From Catonia carolina (taxonomy: Eukaryota; Arthropoda; Insecta; Hemiptera; Achilidae): DNA of 64,000 bases. The position numbers were made by a program, and so were the translations under genes. Where the stretch lies: contig JAQMRL010000003.1 of assembly GCA_035578175.1 (NCBI GenBank), forward strand, positions 60,558,672 to 60,622,671, written 5' to 3'. Shown here in pieces: positions 23,138-36,786 of this stretch. The notes beneath the pieces are model-generated. The model made no database searches, was not told the origin of the DNA, and saw nothing but the letters and a program-made list of their open reading frames with translations. Position 1 is the first letter of the stretch. Every line of letters begins with the position of its first letter.

Positions 23138-23198
23138 ATATCATAAAGTAAGCCACTAAATCATAAAGTTCCACTCAATCATAAAGTAAACCACTCAA
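23014..23198. repeat. Approximately 20-bp minisatellite with embedded (TA)n
   Basis: Repeats of a unit like CCACTCAATCATAAAGTAAG (variants with ACTAAAT) occur at about 23017, 23037, 23152, 23171 and 23191. A (TA)n tract of about 68 bp (23066-23133) splits them. The Jockey inserted into the last unit, so its target duplication (AAACCACTCAA) is part of the repeat. Confidence 0.8.
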
Positions 23199-23953
23199 TT
23201 TACACAAAGAAGTACGATATCTAGGATTAAATTTTGATAAAAGGTTAACGTGGAACACCCATATAAAGATAAAACGATTACTTTTAAATTCACGAGTCAA
23301 ACAACTATATCGGCTACTTAATCGAAAATCACATGTTACTTTAAAAACAAAGGTCAAAATTTATAAAAGTCTTCTGATGCCATTGTGGACCTATGGCGTT
23401 CAGATATACGGAAGTGCCAGCTCGACAACATTAAAGAAAGTACAAGTATGTCAGTCCAAACTGCTTCGCATGATCACCAATGCTCCGTACTACGTGTCAA
23501 ATTCAACACTTCATACTGACCTACAAATACCTTACGTTACCGAAACAGTGAAAAGGTTGTACGCGAGGTTTCATTCATAATTGAACGGCCACCGTAACCC
23601 GCTTGTAAGGGGAATTCTGATCAATCCTCGGCTCGCCAGACGACTAAAAAGAAGATGGAGCAGAGACCTGCTGAGATGACACCATTCCACTACTTCCACC
23701 ATTTCACCACTCTGTGCTACTGTTATCCCCATCATTTATCATCAAATTTCTTAGTTTTAATATTTGTTAATTTGTTATGTCTATTTGCTATGTTTGTTAC
23801 TATTTGTATGTTTTTTATTTTTTGAACCCAAAATGAATGTCAATGGACATGTAATTTTATCCTACAATCACTGTGATTTATATTACTCTGTGCTAAAATT
23901 TGGTCGTTGTATTGTTATTGTACAGTTCCAAATAAATAAAATAATATAAAAAA
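23199..23953 (+). mobile_element. 5'-truncated Jockey-clade LINE
   Basis: About 755 bp, flanked by AAACCACTCAA at 23188-23198 and 23954-23964. It holds the end of the reverse transcriptase ORF, a 3' UTR of about 270 bp with AATAAA near 23933 and a short poly(A) tail. Truncation at the 5' end with a target duplication is the usual result of incomplete target-primed reverse transcription. The same insertion is seen at 1-106. Confidence 0.88.
23200..23679 (+). pseudogene. Jockey ORF2 C-terminal fragment
   Basis: The frame is open from the truncation point at 23200 through VRYLGLNFDKRLTWNTHI, IYKSLLMPLWTYGVQIYG and LLRMITNAPYYVSN. These are hallmark C-terminal motifs of Jockey-clade reverse transcriptases. 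A TAA at 23578-23580 interrupts the frame. The remaining 32 codons (NPLVRGIL...RRLKRRWSRDLL) continue to TGA at 23677-23679. The catalytic domain is absent. Confidence 0.88.
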
Positions 23954-25989
23954 AAACCACTCAACCGATACAGTAATCACGACCGTTGTTCATTCGATGT
24001 TAATCGTATCGCAGTCCGCGAGCAACTCCCTTTTGTACGATTAGTCAGATTAAATTTGAACGTTCTTTCATAACGACTTTGATAACATCCTTTCTTACAA
24101 ATCTGATTTTTCAAGTTACTTAAAATTAGGTAAATAATGAGATGTTAAATACTCGGCACAATTAATTTGAGTTTTTAGAACATTAGGGTAGAAGTTAGTA
24201 CAAACATTTACAAGTTATCTGAAATAAACTGAAAAGTTATTTGGGTTACGTTTTTGTTTTCTAACCGTATGTTCAGTAGAAAAGTCATTTGATGAGCAAA
24301 GCAGGTCTTCTAAAAAATTTTCAGTTCGCACCTTGCAAATGCGCCTTTAATATATTCACACTGCAAGGTCTAACTGTATAATAATCTACTGTCATATGTA
24401 GAAGGTCTAACAGTGTTTATTTCACCAGTACTTCTTATGTTGTTATAATGTTTTAGTCGAAAATTGCTTCATTCGTGAAGAAAACAGAACTATTATTTTA
24501 GCCGTGGAAGTAGCAGTTGAAATTTAAAAAATATTTCACAGTTTAACTGCCTCTTGTAGGCAATACTAAATATTCGCATCGCAAAAAAAAATAATGACAC
24601 AAGCAGCGAATAAACGCGGAGAAATGTCAAAAATATTGCCTAGAAATTTTTCATATCGTTAACCGTTTTTAGTGTGACTGATTGTCGTTAAAAGGGCACA
24701 ATTTGTATTTTGCTCTTACTAGGTATTGTTCAAGTATATTCTAAATTTCAGTTTGGTAATGCCGGCGATTCTACTGACGATTAGTTGACAAAAAAACTTC
24801 AGAGACGTCTTAATTAGAATAAACTTTAATATACAATGAAAAGATTACAATGTGTTACGTTCGTATGTGGTTTTTGCATGGTAGCCGACAAAATAATGTC
24901 TTAAATTTAAGCAAGCTTGTATGTGACAACGCAATCTATTCTTGTGCTTCCTTTTTATGACTTTTTTAATTTCATACTGTGAAAAGCAGTATAAATATAC
25001 TGCTGTTTCATACAATAAACCATAATCATTCCGTACTGGGAAGAACCTTAACAAGTTTTAAAATGTTTTTGGTAAGCGTTTTAATTCTGGAAAGTATAGC
25101 ATTTCAGTAGACGTTAATTGTTTAATATTCGGCCGTATCGTTGTCTAGGCGGTGACAATGGGCGGATTGATGTAAAAATGTAAGTCGACGTCACGCGCAG
25201 GAACAGTACCTGACCAATCAGGAAGCTCGGTACTGACAAATGACGTAATACTGATTGAGACGTTTTCATTGGTTGATATCGGATGACGTAGTGAACTGTA
25301 ATGAGCCCTCTGATTGGACAATATTAACCAATCAAAATGACGCTTAAGAAGACACCTGATTGGTTAGATTTGAAGATTTTTCATAGGTTGAGAATACTAG
25401 TTTCTGATTGGTCCAATATTATATCTTTTATTGACGTCACACGGACTACACCGTCATTGTGGGCCGCCTCACTCGCAAGACCTAAATAATTATATTTTCA
25501 ACTGTAGGTCAATTCTATTAGATTTCAATTATATATTTTCAGATATGTTATAAACACAAATGGTGCTGAATAAAAAAACATTCGTTAACTAAAGCTTTAT
25601 AATGATTTTTTCTTTGTTGATTTAGGATCCGATAATTAACTCAAAATCTATAATTAAAATATACACGTTCTGCGCCAACAGTGTAAAATTCACATTAACA
25701 ATTCATGTCTCCTTAAAAATCATTAGAAATTAAGTTGTGCATGGCTCTCTGTTTATTATTGCTTTAGTTAAAAGTCAAACACACAAAAATTATAATAACT
25801 CTCTCAAATAAGACCGTACGTATTGATAGAATACGCCTCTATTATTTAAGGAAGATGTTGGTTTGAACATTAAATTTAATAAACTATTATCAAATTATAT
25901 TTTTTGTACGATTAAGAAGATTAAATTTTTACATTCTTTCATAACATTGATAACATCCTTTCTTTCAAATCCAATCTATCAAGTAACTT

Positions 25990-26386
25990 GTTGTTGTTGT
26001 TTAGGTCAACAGCCAAAAAGCTGGTTTGAACCTCCAAAGGTTTTACTAAGTAAAACGAGGAGTGAGGTGGTTTACAATTGCCTTCCTCACTGAGTGGGAA
26101 AGTATGCTTATCAGCAGGCCGGGCCCTCTGAAAAGCACATATTTTCCACTCTGTAAATGACACCTTCACTTCATTCACCACAGGGTCTGGCTGTACAATG
26201 AAATTCATTACTTTTAGAGAAGATAACTCTGATTAGTGCCTTTACACCTCTACCTCTTCTGTTCTTCAATGATCGAGTCATTTAATTGACTGACATAGTG
26301 ATAAGAAACAGAACTATTTATTTTAGCCCTGCAACAAACAGGTTGAGTGTAAATAATTTGACACTCCACCTGTCTGTTATGGGCAA
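25990..26386 (-). mobile_element. SINE-like retroposon, HOR unit 1 beta
   Basis: Same 10-bp duplication (25980-25989 and 26387-26396). The tail has the longer GTTGTTGTTG form seen also in M3 and unit 3. Confidence 0.78.
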
Positions 26387-27700
26387 CAAGTAACTTAAAA
26401 TTAGGTAAATAATGAGATGTTAAATACTTGGCACAATTAATTTCGGTTTTTCGATCATTAGGCTAGATGTTAGTTCAAACATTTACAGGTTATCTGAAAT
26501 AAAAACTAAAAATTTAATTGGTTTATTTTTTTTTATTGTTTATAACCGTATCACTGAGTAGAAGCGTGTTTTCATGAGGGTAGCAGGGCTTCTAAAAAAA
26601 TTTTTAGCTCGCACGTTTCAAACGGCGCCGTTAATATATTCACTGCAAGGTCTAACTGCATAATCATCAACTGTCATTGTAACAATCTCTAAAAGTGTTT
26701 ATTTCATTAGTACCTCTTATTTTCTTAATAATGTTTTAGTCGAAAATTTGCTTCTCTCGCTAAGAAAACAGAACGATTATTGTAGCCGTGGAAGTAGCAG
26801 TTTAAATTTAAAAAATATTTCACAGTTTCACTGCCTCTTGTAGGCAATACTAATTTTTCGCAGCACAAAATAAAATAATGACACAAGCAGCGAATAAACG
26901 CGGAGAAATGTCAAAAATATCGCCCAGAAATTTTTCATATCGTTACCCGTTTTTAGTAAGACTGATTGTCATTAAAAGGGCACATTAAAAGGGTTCTTGT
27001 TTGCTCTTACTAGGTATTGTTTAAGTATATTCTAAATTTCAGTTTGGTAATTCCGGCGAATCTACTGACGATTAGTTGACAAAAAAACTTCAGAGACGTC
27101 CTTATTAGAATAAACTTCAATATATAATGAAAAAATCACAATGTGTTACGTTATTATAGTAGTGTTTGCATAGTAGCCGACAAAATAATGTCTTAAATTT
27201 AAGCAAGCGTATATGTGACAACGCAAGCTATTGTTGTCCTTCCTTTCTATGACTTTTTTATTTTATATTGTGAAAAGCAGTATAAATATACTGCTGTTTC
27301 ATACAATAAACCATAATCATTCCGTACTCGGAGGAACCTTAACAAGTTTAAAAATGTTTTTGTTACGCGTTTTAATTCTAGAAAGTATTGCATTTCAGTA
27401 GACGTTAATTGTTTAATATTCGGCCGTATCGTTAACTGGGCGGTGACAATGGGCGGATTTATGTAAAAATGTAAGTCGACGTCACGCGCAGGAACAGTAC
27501 CGGACCAATCAGAAAGCTCGATACTGACAAATGACGTAATACTGATTGAGACGTTTTCATTGGTTGATATGGGATGACGTAGTGAACTATTATGAGCCCT
27601 CCGATTGGACAATATTAACCAATCAAAATGTCGCCTCAGAAGACATCTGATTGGTTAGACATGAAAATTTTTCATTGGTTGAAAATATTAGTTTCTGATT

Positions 27701-27745
27701 GGTCCAATATTATTGCAATACTAAATTATTAATACTAAATTTTCG
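27701..27745 (+). other. Beta-gamma fusion junction
   Basis: GGTCCAATATTA of the beta cassette runs directly into TTGCAATACTAAATT, which in full monomers lies about 1.1 kb further on. AATACTAAATT is repeated at once (27717 and about 27731), so the join includes a short local duplication. The same junction is at 32781, 43913, 48981, 54049 and 59116. It defines the HOR. Confidence 0.88.
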
Positions 27746-28344
27746 CATCACAAAATAAAAAAATGACACAAGCAGCGAATAAACGCGGAGAAATGTCAAA
27801 AATTTTGCCCAGAAATTTTTTATATTGTTAACCGTGTTTAGTGTGACTGATTGTCTTCATAAGGGCACAATTTGTATTTTGCTCTTACTTGGTATTGATC
27901 AAGTTTATTCTAAATTTCGGTTTTATAAAGCCGGCGATTCTACTTACGATTTTTTGACGAAAAACGTCAGTGACGTCCTTGTTAGAATTTACAAACTTTA
28001 ATATACTTTATATATTGTTTTAACTTTAATATACAGTGAAAAAAATCACATTTTGTTACGTTCGTATCGTAGTGTCTGCATGGTAGCCGACAAAATAATG
28101 TCTTAAATTTCAACAAGCTTGTATGTGACAACGCAATCTATTTTTTTTTCCTTTTTATGACTTTCTTATTTCATAGAGTGAAAAGCAGGAGTGAATATAC
28201 TGTTGTTACATACAATAATACCATAATCATTGCGTACTCGGAAGAACCCTAACAAAATTTAACATGTTTTTGGTAGGTGTTTTAATTCTGGAACGTATTG
28301 CATTTCAGTAGACGTTATTCTCTATTATTCGGCCGTATCATTAA

Positions 28345-28645
28345 CTGGGCGGTGGCAATGGGCGGGTCTTATGTAAAAATGTAAGGCGACGTCACGCGCA
28401 AGAAAAATTACCGGTTCAATCAGGAAGCTCGACACTGACTAATGACGTAATACTGAATGAGACGACTTCATTGGTTCATATCGGATGACGTAGTGAACTA
28501 TAATGAGCTCTCTGATTGGACAATAATAACTAATCAAAACAACGCCTAAGAAGACATCTGATTGGTTAGTTTTGGAGATTTTTCATTGGTTGAGAATACT
28601 AGTTTCTGATTGGTTCTATATTATATCTGCCATTGACGTCACACG
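28345..28645. promoter_or_regulatory. CCAAT/CRE cassette, gamma version (unit 1)
   Basis: The gamma form keeps GGGCGG near 28348, GACGTCAC near 28389, TGACGTAAT near 28443, TGACGTAG near 28487 and a full TGACGTCA near 28634. ATTGG words are at about 28470, 28515, 28560, 28584 and 28609. The CCAAT after the second ATTGG has become CTAAT. It is as site-rich as the alpha and beta versions although gamma has lost its left half. Confidence 0.45.
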
Positions 28646-29103
28646 CGCGTTGTCGACATTGTAGGCCGCCTTAACCGCAAGACCTAAATAATAATTTTTT
28701 TCTACTGCACATTAAATCTATTACATTTTAGTAGTATATTTTCGGATATGTTAAAGACACAAATAGTGCGAAAGAAATAAAATTTCGTTAAGTAACGCTC
28801 TCTAATGATTATTTCTTTGTTGATTTAGGAACTGATAGTTAACTCAAAACGTATAATAAAAATATACACGTTCTGCGCCAATAGTGTAAAACTCTAATCA
28901 GCAATTAATTCCTAGTTAAAATAACGTTAGAAAATTAGTTGTGCATTGCTCTCTGTTTTTTATTGCTATAGTCAAAATTCAAGCGCAAAAATTTAAATAA
29001 TTCTTAGAAATAAAACCGTGCGTATTGATGTACTACGCCTATGTTATTTAAGGAAGATGTTGGTTTGAACATTAAATTTAATAAACTATTATCAGATTAT
29101 ATT

Positions 29104-32100
29104 TTTTGTACGATTAGTAAGATTAAATTTGAACGTTCTTTCATAACGACTTTGATAACATCCTTTCTTACAAATCTGATTTTTAAAGTTACTTAAAATT
29201 AGGTAAATAATGAGATGTTAAATACTCGGCACAATTAATTTGAGTTTTTAGAACATTAGGGTAGAAGTTAGTACAAACATTTACAAGTTATCTGAAATAA
29301 ACTGAAAAGTTATTTGGGTTACGTTTTTGTTTTCTAACCGTATGTTCAGTAGAAAAGTCATTTGATGAGCAAAGCAGGTCTTCTAAAAAATTTTCAGTTC
29401 GCACCTTGCAAATGCGCCTTTAATATATTCACACTGCAAGGTCTAACTGTATAATAATCTACTGTCATATGTAGAAGGTCTAACAGTGTTTATTTCACCA
29501 GTACTTCTTATGTTGTTATAATGTTTTAGTCGAAAATTGCTTCATTCGTGAAGAAAACAGAACTATTATTTTAGCCGTGGAAGTAGCAGTTGAAATTTAA
29601 AAAATATTTCACAGTTTAACTGCCTCTTGTAGGCAATACTAAATATTCGCATCGCAAAAAAAAATAATGACACAAGCAGCGAATAAACGCGGAGAAATGT
29701 CAAAAATATTGCCTAGAAATTTTTCATATCGTTAACCGTTTTTAGTGTGACTGATTGTCGTTAAAAGGGCACAATTTGTATTTTGCTCTTACTAGGTATT
29801 GTTCAAGTATATTCTAAATTTCAGTTTGGTAATGCCGGCGATTCTACTGACGATTAGTTGACAAAAAAACTTCAGAGACGTCTTAATTAGAATAAACTTT
29901 AATATACAATGAAAAGATTACAATGTGTTACGTTCGTATGTGGTTTTTGCATGGTAGCCGACAAAATAATGTCTTAAATTTAAGCAAGCTTGTATGTGAC
30001 AACGCAATCTATTCTTGTGCTTCCTTTTTATGACTTTTTTAATTTCATACTGTGAAAAGCAGTATAAATATACTGCTGTTTCATACAATAAACCATAATC
30101 ATTCCGTACTGGGAAGAACCTTAACAAGTTTTAAAATGTTTTTGGTAAGCGTTTTAATTCTGGAAAGTATAGCATTTCAGTAGACGTTAATTGTTTAATA
30201 TTCGGCCGTATCGTTGTCTAGGCGGTGACAATGGGCGGATTGATGTAAAAATGTAAGTCGACGTCACGCGCAGGAACAGTACCTGACCAATCAGGAAGCT
30301 CGGTACTGACAAATGACGTAATACTGATTGAGACGTTTTCATTGGTTGATATCGGATGACGTAGTGAACTGTAATGAGCCCTCTGATTGGACAATATTAA
30401 CCAATCAAAATGACGCTTAAGAAGACACCTGATTGGTTAGATTTGAAGATTTTTCATAGGTTGAGAATACTAGTTTCTGATTTGTCCAATATTATATCTT
30501 TTATTAACGTCACACGGACGTCACCGTCATCGTAAGCCGCCTCACTCGCAAGACCTAAATAATTATATTTTCAACTGTAGATCAGTTCTATTAGATTTCA
30601 ATTATATATTTTCAGATATGTTATAGACACAAATAGTGCTGAATAAAAAAACATTCGTTAACTAACGCTTAATAATGATTATTTTTTTGTTGATTTAGGA
30701 TCCGATAATTAACTCAAATATATAATTAAAATATACACGTTCTGCGCCACCAGTGTAAAATTCCAATTAACAATTCATTCCTCCTTAAAAAACATTAGTA
30801 AATTAGTTGTGCATGGCTCTCTGTTTATTATTGCTTTAGTTAAAATTCAAACACAAAAAAATATAATAACTCTTTGAAATAAGACCGTACGTATTGATAG
30901 ACTACGCCTATGTTATTTAAGGAAGATGTTGGTTTGAACATTAAATTGAATAGACTATTATCAAATTATATTTTTTGTGGGATTAATAAGATTAAATTTT
31001 AACATTCCTTCATAACATTGATCACATCCTTTATTTCAAATCCAATCTATTAAGTAACTTGTTGTTGTTTAGTTCAACAGCCAAAAGGCGGGTTTGAACC
31101 TCCAAAGGTTTTACTAAGTAAAACGAGGAATGAGGTGATTTACAATTGACTTCCTCACTGAGTGGAAAAGCATGCTTATCATCATGCCAGGCCCTCTGAA
31201 AAGCACATATTTTGCACTCTGTAAATGACACCTTCACTTCATTCACCACAGGGACTGGCTGTACAATGAAATTCATTACTTTCAGAGAAAATAACTCTGA
31301 TTAGTGCCTTTACACCTCTACCTCTTCTGTTCTTCAATGATCCAGTCATTTAATTGACTGACCATGTGATAAGAAACAGAACTCTTTATTTTAGCCCTGC
31401 AACAAACAGATTGGGTGTAAATAATTTGACACTCCACCTGTCTGTTATGGGCAACAAGTAACTTAAAATTAGGTAAATAATGAGATGTTAAATACTTGGC
31501 ACAATTAATTTCGGTTTTTAGATCATTATGCTAGATGTTAGTTCAAACATTTACAGGTTATCTGAAATACAAACTAAATATTTAATTCGGTTATTTTTGT
31601 TATTGTTTATAACCGTATCACTCAGTAGAAGCGTGTTTTCATGAGCGTAGCAGGGCTTCTAAAAAAGGTTTCAGTTCGCACGATTCAATCGGCGCCGTTA
31701 ATATATTCACTGCAAGGTCTAACTGCATAATCATCAACTGTCATTGTAACAATCTCTAAAAGTGTTTATTTCATTAGTACCTCTTATTTTCTTAATAATG
31801 TTTTAGTCGAAAATTTGCTTCTCTCGCTACGAAAACAGAACGATTATTGTAGCCGTGGAAGTAGCAGTTTAAATTTAAAAAATATTTCACAGTTTCACTG
31901 CCTCTTGTAGGCAATACTAATTTTTCGCAGCACAAAATAAAATAATGACACAAGCAGCGAATAAACGCGGAGAAATGTCAAAAATATCGCCCAGAAATTT
32001 TTCATATCGTTACCCGTTTTTAGTAAGACTGAGTGTCATTAAAAGGGCACATTAAAAGGGTTCTTGTTTGCTCTTACTAGGTATTGTTTAAGTATATTCT

Positions 32101-34172
32101 AAATTTCAGTTTGGTAATTCCGGCGAATCTACTGACGATTAGTTGACAAAAAAACTTCAGAGACGTCCTTATTAGAATAAACTTCAATATATAATGAAAA
32201 AATCACAATGTGTTACGTTATTATAGTAGTGTTTGCATGGTAGCCGACAAAATAATGTCTTAAATTTAAGCAAGCGTATATGTGACAACGCAAGCTATTG
32301 TTGTCCTTCCTTTCTATGACTTTTTTTATTTTATATTGTGAAAAGCAGTATAAATATACTGCTGTTTCATACAATAAACCATAATCATTCCGTACTCGGA
32401 GGAACCTTAACAAGTTTAAAAATGTTTTTGTTACGCGTTTTAATTCTAGAAAGTATTGCATTTCAGTAGACGTTAATTGTTTAATATTCGGCCGTATCGT
32501 TAACTGGGCGGTGACAATGGGCGGATTTATGTAAAAATGTAAGTCGACGTCACGCGCAGGAACCGTACCGGACCAATCAGAAAGCTCGATACTGACAAAT
32601 GACGTAATACTGATTGAGACGTTTTCATTGGTTGATATGGGATGACGTAGTGAACTATTATGAGCCCTCTGATTGGACAATATTAACCAATCAAAATGTC
32701 GCCTCAGAAGACATCTGATTGGTTAGACATGAAAATTTTTCATTGGTTGAAAATACCAGTTTCTGATTGGTCCAATATTATTGCAATACTAAATTATAAA
32801 TACTAAATTTTCGCATCACAAAATAAAAAAATGACACAAGCCGCGAATAAACGCGGAGAAATGTCAAAAATTTTGCCCAGAAATTTTTTATATTGTTAAC
32901 CGTGTTTAGTGTGACTGATTGTCTTCATAAGGGCACAATTTGTATTTTGCTCTTACTTGGTATTGATCAAGTATATTCTAAATTTCGGTTTTATAAAGCC
33001 GGCGATTCTACTTACGATTTTTTGACGAAAAACGTCAGTGACGTCCTTGTTAGAATTTACAAACTTTAATATACTTTATATATTGTTTTAACTTTAATAT
33101 ACAGTGAAAAAAATCACATTTTGTTACGTTCGTATCGTAGTGTCTGCATGGTAGCCGACAAAATAATGTCTTAAATTTCAACAAGCTTGTATGTGACAAC
33201 GCAATCTATTTTTTTTTTCCTTTTTATGACTTTTTTATTTCATAGAGTGAAAAGCAGGAGTGAATATACTGTTGTTACATACAATAATACCATAATCATT
33301 GCGTACTCGGAAGAACCCTAACAAAATTTAACATGTTTTTGGTAGGTGTTTTAATTCTGGAACGTATTGCATTTCAGTAGACGTTATTCTCTATTATTCG
33401 GCCGTATCATTAACTGGGCGGTGGCAATGGGCGGGTCTTATGTAAAAAAGTAAGGCGACGTCACGCGCAAGAAAAATTACCGGTTCAATCAGGAAGCTCG
33501 ACACTGACTAATGACGTAATACTGAATGAGACGACTTCATTGGTTCATATCGGATGACGTAGTGAACTATAATGAGCTCTCTGATTGGACAATAATAACT
33601 AATCACAATAACGCCTAAGAAGACATCTGATTGGTTAGTTTTGGAGATTTTTCATTGGTTGAGAATACTAGTTTCTGATTGGTTCTATATTATATCTGCC
33701 ATTGACGTCACACGCGCGTTGTCGACATTGTAGGCCGCCTTAACCGCAAGACCTAAATAATAATTTTTTTCTACTGCACATCAAATCTATTACATTTTAG
33801 TAGTATATTTTCGGATATGTTAAAGACACAAATAGTGCGAAAGAAATAAAATTTCGTTAAGTAACGCTCTCTAATGATTATTTCTTTGTTTATTTAGGAA
33901 CTGATAGTTAACTCAAAACGTATAATAAAAATATACACGTTCTGCGCCAATAGTGTAAAACTCTAATCAGCAATTAATTCCTAGTTAAAATAACGTTAGA
34001 AAATTAGTTGTGCATTGCTCTCTGTTTTTTATTGCTATAGTCAAAATTCAAGCGCAAAAATTTAAATAATTCTTAGAAATAAAACCGTGCGTATTGATGT
34101 ACTACGCCTATGTTATTTAAGGAAGATGTTGGTTTGAACATTAAATTTAATAAACTATTATCAGATTATATT
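29104..34172 (+). repeat. HOR unit 2
   Basis: Alpha 29104-30972, beta 30973-32780, gamma 32781-34172. From the right part of alpha onward it matches units 4-8 rather than its neighbours 1 and 3. Cassettes are at about 30210, 32500 and 33410. Confidence 0.92.
31061..31454 (-). mobile_element. SINE-like retroposon, HOR unit 2 beta
   Basis: The left flank reads TAAGTAACTT (one change from the usual duplication), the right flank CAAGTAACTT at 31455. Carries the haplotype shared with units 4-8. Confidence 0.78.
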
Positions 34173-36124
34173 TTTTGTACGATTAGTAAGATTAAATTTG
34201 AACGTTCTTTCATAACGACTTTGATAACATCCTTTCTTACAAATCTGATTTTTAAAGTTACTTAAAATTAGGTAAATAATGAGATGTTAAATAGTCGGCA
34301 CAATTAATTTGAGTTTTTAGAACATTAGGGTAGAAGTTAGTTCAAATATTTACAAGTTATCTAAAATAAACTGAAAAGTTAATTTGGTTACTTTCCTTGT
34401 TTTGTAACCGTATGTTTCAGTAGAAAAGTCATTTGATGAGCAAAGCAGGTCTTCTAAAAAGTTTTCAGTTCGCACCTTGCAAATGCGCCGTTAATATATT
34501 CACACTGCAAGGTCTAACTGTATAATAATCTACTGTCATATGAACAAGGTCTAAAAGTGTTTATTTTACCAGTACTTCTTATGTTGTTATAATTTTTTAG
34601 TCGAAAATTGCTTCATTCGTGAAGAAAACATAACTATTATTTTAGCCGTGGAAGTAGCAGTTGAAATTTAAAAAATATTTCACAGTTTAACTGCCTCTTG
34701 TAGGCAATACTAAATTTTCGCATCGCAAAAAAAAATAATGACACAAGCAGCGAATAAACGCGGAGAAATGTCAAAAATAGTGCCTAGAAATTTTTCATAT
34801 CGTTAACAGTTTTTAGTGTGACTGATTGTCGTTAAAAGGGCACAATTTGTATTTTGCTCTTACTAGGTATTGTTCAAGTATATTCTAAATTTCAGTTTGG
34901 TAATGCCGGCGATTCTACTGACGGTTAGTTGACAAAAAAACTTCAGAGACGTCCTTATTAGAATAAACTTTAATATACAATGAAAAGATCACAATGTGTT
35001 ACGGTTGTATAGTAATTTTTGCATGGTAGCCGACAAAATAATGTCTTAAATTTAAGGAAGCTTGTATGTGACAACGCAATGTATACTTGTGCATAGTTTT
35101 TATGACTTTTTTAATTTCATACTGTCAAAAGCAGTATATATATACTGCTGTTTCATACAATAAACCATAATCATTCCGTACTTGGAAGAACCTTAACAAG
35201 TTTTAAAATGTTTTTGGTAGGCGTTTTAATTCTGGAAAGTATAGCATTTCAGTAGACGTTAATTGTTTAATATTCGGCCGTACCGTTAACTGGGCGGTGA
35301 CAATGGGCGGATTGATGTAAAAATGTAAGTCGACGTCACGCGCAGGAACAGTACCGGACCAATCAGGAAGCTCGGTACTGACAAATGACGTAATACTGAT
35401 TGAGACGTTTTCATTGGTTGATATCGGATGGCTATAATGAGCCCTCTGATTGGACAATATTAACCAATCAAAATGACGCCTAAGAAGACATCTAATTGGT
35501 TATGTTTGAAGATTTTTCATAGGTTGAGAATACTAGTTTCTGATTGGTCCAATATTATATCTTTTATTGACGTCACACGGACTACACCGTCATTGTGGGC
35601 CGCCTCACTCGCAAGACCTAAATAATTATATTTTCAACTGTAGGTCAATTCTATTAGATTTCAATTATATATTTTCAGATATGTTATAAACACAAATGGT
35701 GCTGAATAAAAAAACATTCGTTAACTAAAGCTTTATAATGATTTTTTTTTGTTGATTTAGGATCCGATAATTAACTCAAAATCTATAATTAAAATATACA
35801 CGTTTTGCGCCAACAGTGTAAAATTCACATTAACAATTCATGTCTCCTTAAAAAACATTAGAAATTAAGTTGTGCATGGCTCTCTGTTTATTATTGCTTT
35901 AGTTAAAAGTCAAACACACAAAATTTGTAATAACTCTCTGAAATAAGACCGTACGTATTGATAGACTACCCCTCTATTATTTAAGGAAGATGTTGGTTTG
36001 AACATTAAATTTAATAAACTATTATCAAATTATATTTTTTGTACGATTAAGAAGATTAAATTTTTACATTCTTTCATAACATTGATAACATCCTTCCTTT
36101 CAAATCCAATCTATCAAGTAACTT

Positions 36125-36531
36125 GTTGTTGTTGTTTAGGTCAACAGCCGAAAAGCTGGTTTGAACCTCCAAAGGTTTTACTAAGTAAAACGAGGAGTGA
36201 GGTGGTTTACAATTGCCTTCCTCACTGAGTGGAAAAGTATGCTTAACATCAGGCCGGGCCCTCTGAAAAGCACATATTTTCCACTCTGTAAATGACACCT
36301 TCACTTCATTCACCACAGGGTCTGGCTGTACAATGAAATTCATTACTTTTAGAGAAGATAACTCTGATTAGTGCCTTTACACCTCTACCTCTTCTGTTCT
36401 TCAATGATCCAGTCATTTAATTGACTGACATAGTGATAAGAAACAGAACTATTTATTTTAGCCCTGCAACAAACAGGTTGAGTGTAAATAATTTGACACT
36501 CCACCTGTCTGTTATGGGCAACAAGTAACTT
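36125..36531 (-). mobile_element. SINE-like retroposon, HOR unit 3 beta
   Basis: Same flanking duplication (36115-36124 and 36532-36541) and the longer tail form shared with unit 1. Confidence 0.78.
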
Positions 36532-36786
36532 AAAATTAGGTAAATAATGAGATGTTAAATACTTGGCACAATTAATTTCGGTTTTTAGATCATTAGGCTA
36601 GATGTTAGTTCAAACATTTACAGGTTATCTGAAATAAAAACTAAAAATTTAATTGGTTTATTTTTTTTTATTGTTTATAACCGTATCACTGAGTAGAAGC
36701 GTGTTTTCATGAGGGTAGCAGGCCTTCTAAAAAAATTTTTAGCTCGCACGTTTCAAACGGCGCCGTTAATATATTCACTGCAAGGT

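Larger units (their letters stand above)
17357..24030 (-). mobile_element. RTE-like LINE, near full length, with nested insertions
   Basis: A minus-strand non-LTR retrotransposon is inserted in the satellite. The flanking target duplication is TTTTGTGCGATTA (17344-17356) and TTTTGTACGATTA (24031-24043), 12 of 13 identical. The 3' end, on the left, has an (ATT)n tail. The 5' end, on the right, begins GGGAGTTGCTCGCGGAC on the minus strand. Removing the mariner-like element and the Jockey leaves about 4.75 kb: a 5' UTR of about 0.75 kb, ORF1, ORF2 and a 235-bp 3' UTR. The endonuclease, reverse transcriptase and C-terminal region resemble insect RTE-type proteins. A 237-residue ORF1 and a long 5' UTR are more than classic RTE elements carry, so RTEX or a neighbouring clade is possible. 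Confidence 0.82.
21361..24030 (-). other. LINE 5' UTR, interrupted by mariner and Jockey
   Basis: Upstream of ORF1 the LINE has about 0.75 kb of its own non-coding sequence, split into 21361-21462, 22619-23198 and 23965-24030. The segment 22619-23010 is AT-rich and nothing else is recognised in it. The segment 23014-23198 is a short-unit tandem repeat with a (TA)n tract. Assignment to the LINE rests on the target duplication outside 24030. Confidence 0.65.
24031..29103 (+). repeat. HOR unit 1
   Basis: Alpha 24031-25901, beta 25902-27712, gamma 27713-29103. Alpha starts with the GATTAGTCAG variant next to the LINE. Its right end (TTGACGTCACACGGACTACA at about 25434) and the beta start (GATTAAGAAGATT) match unit 3 and differ from units 2 and 4-8. 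Cassettes are at about 25140, 27430 and 28345. Confidence 0.92.
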
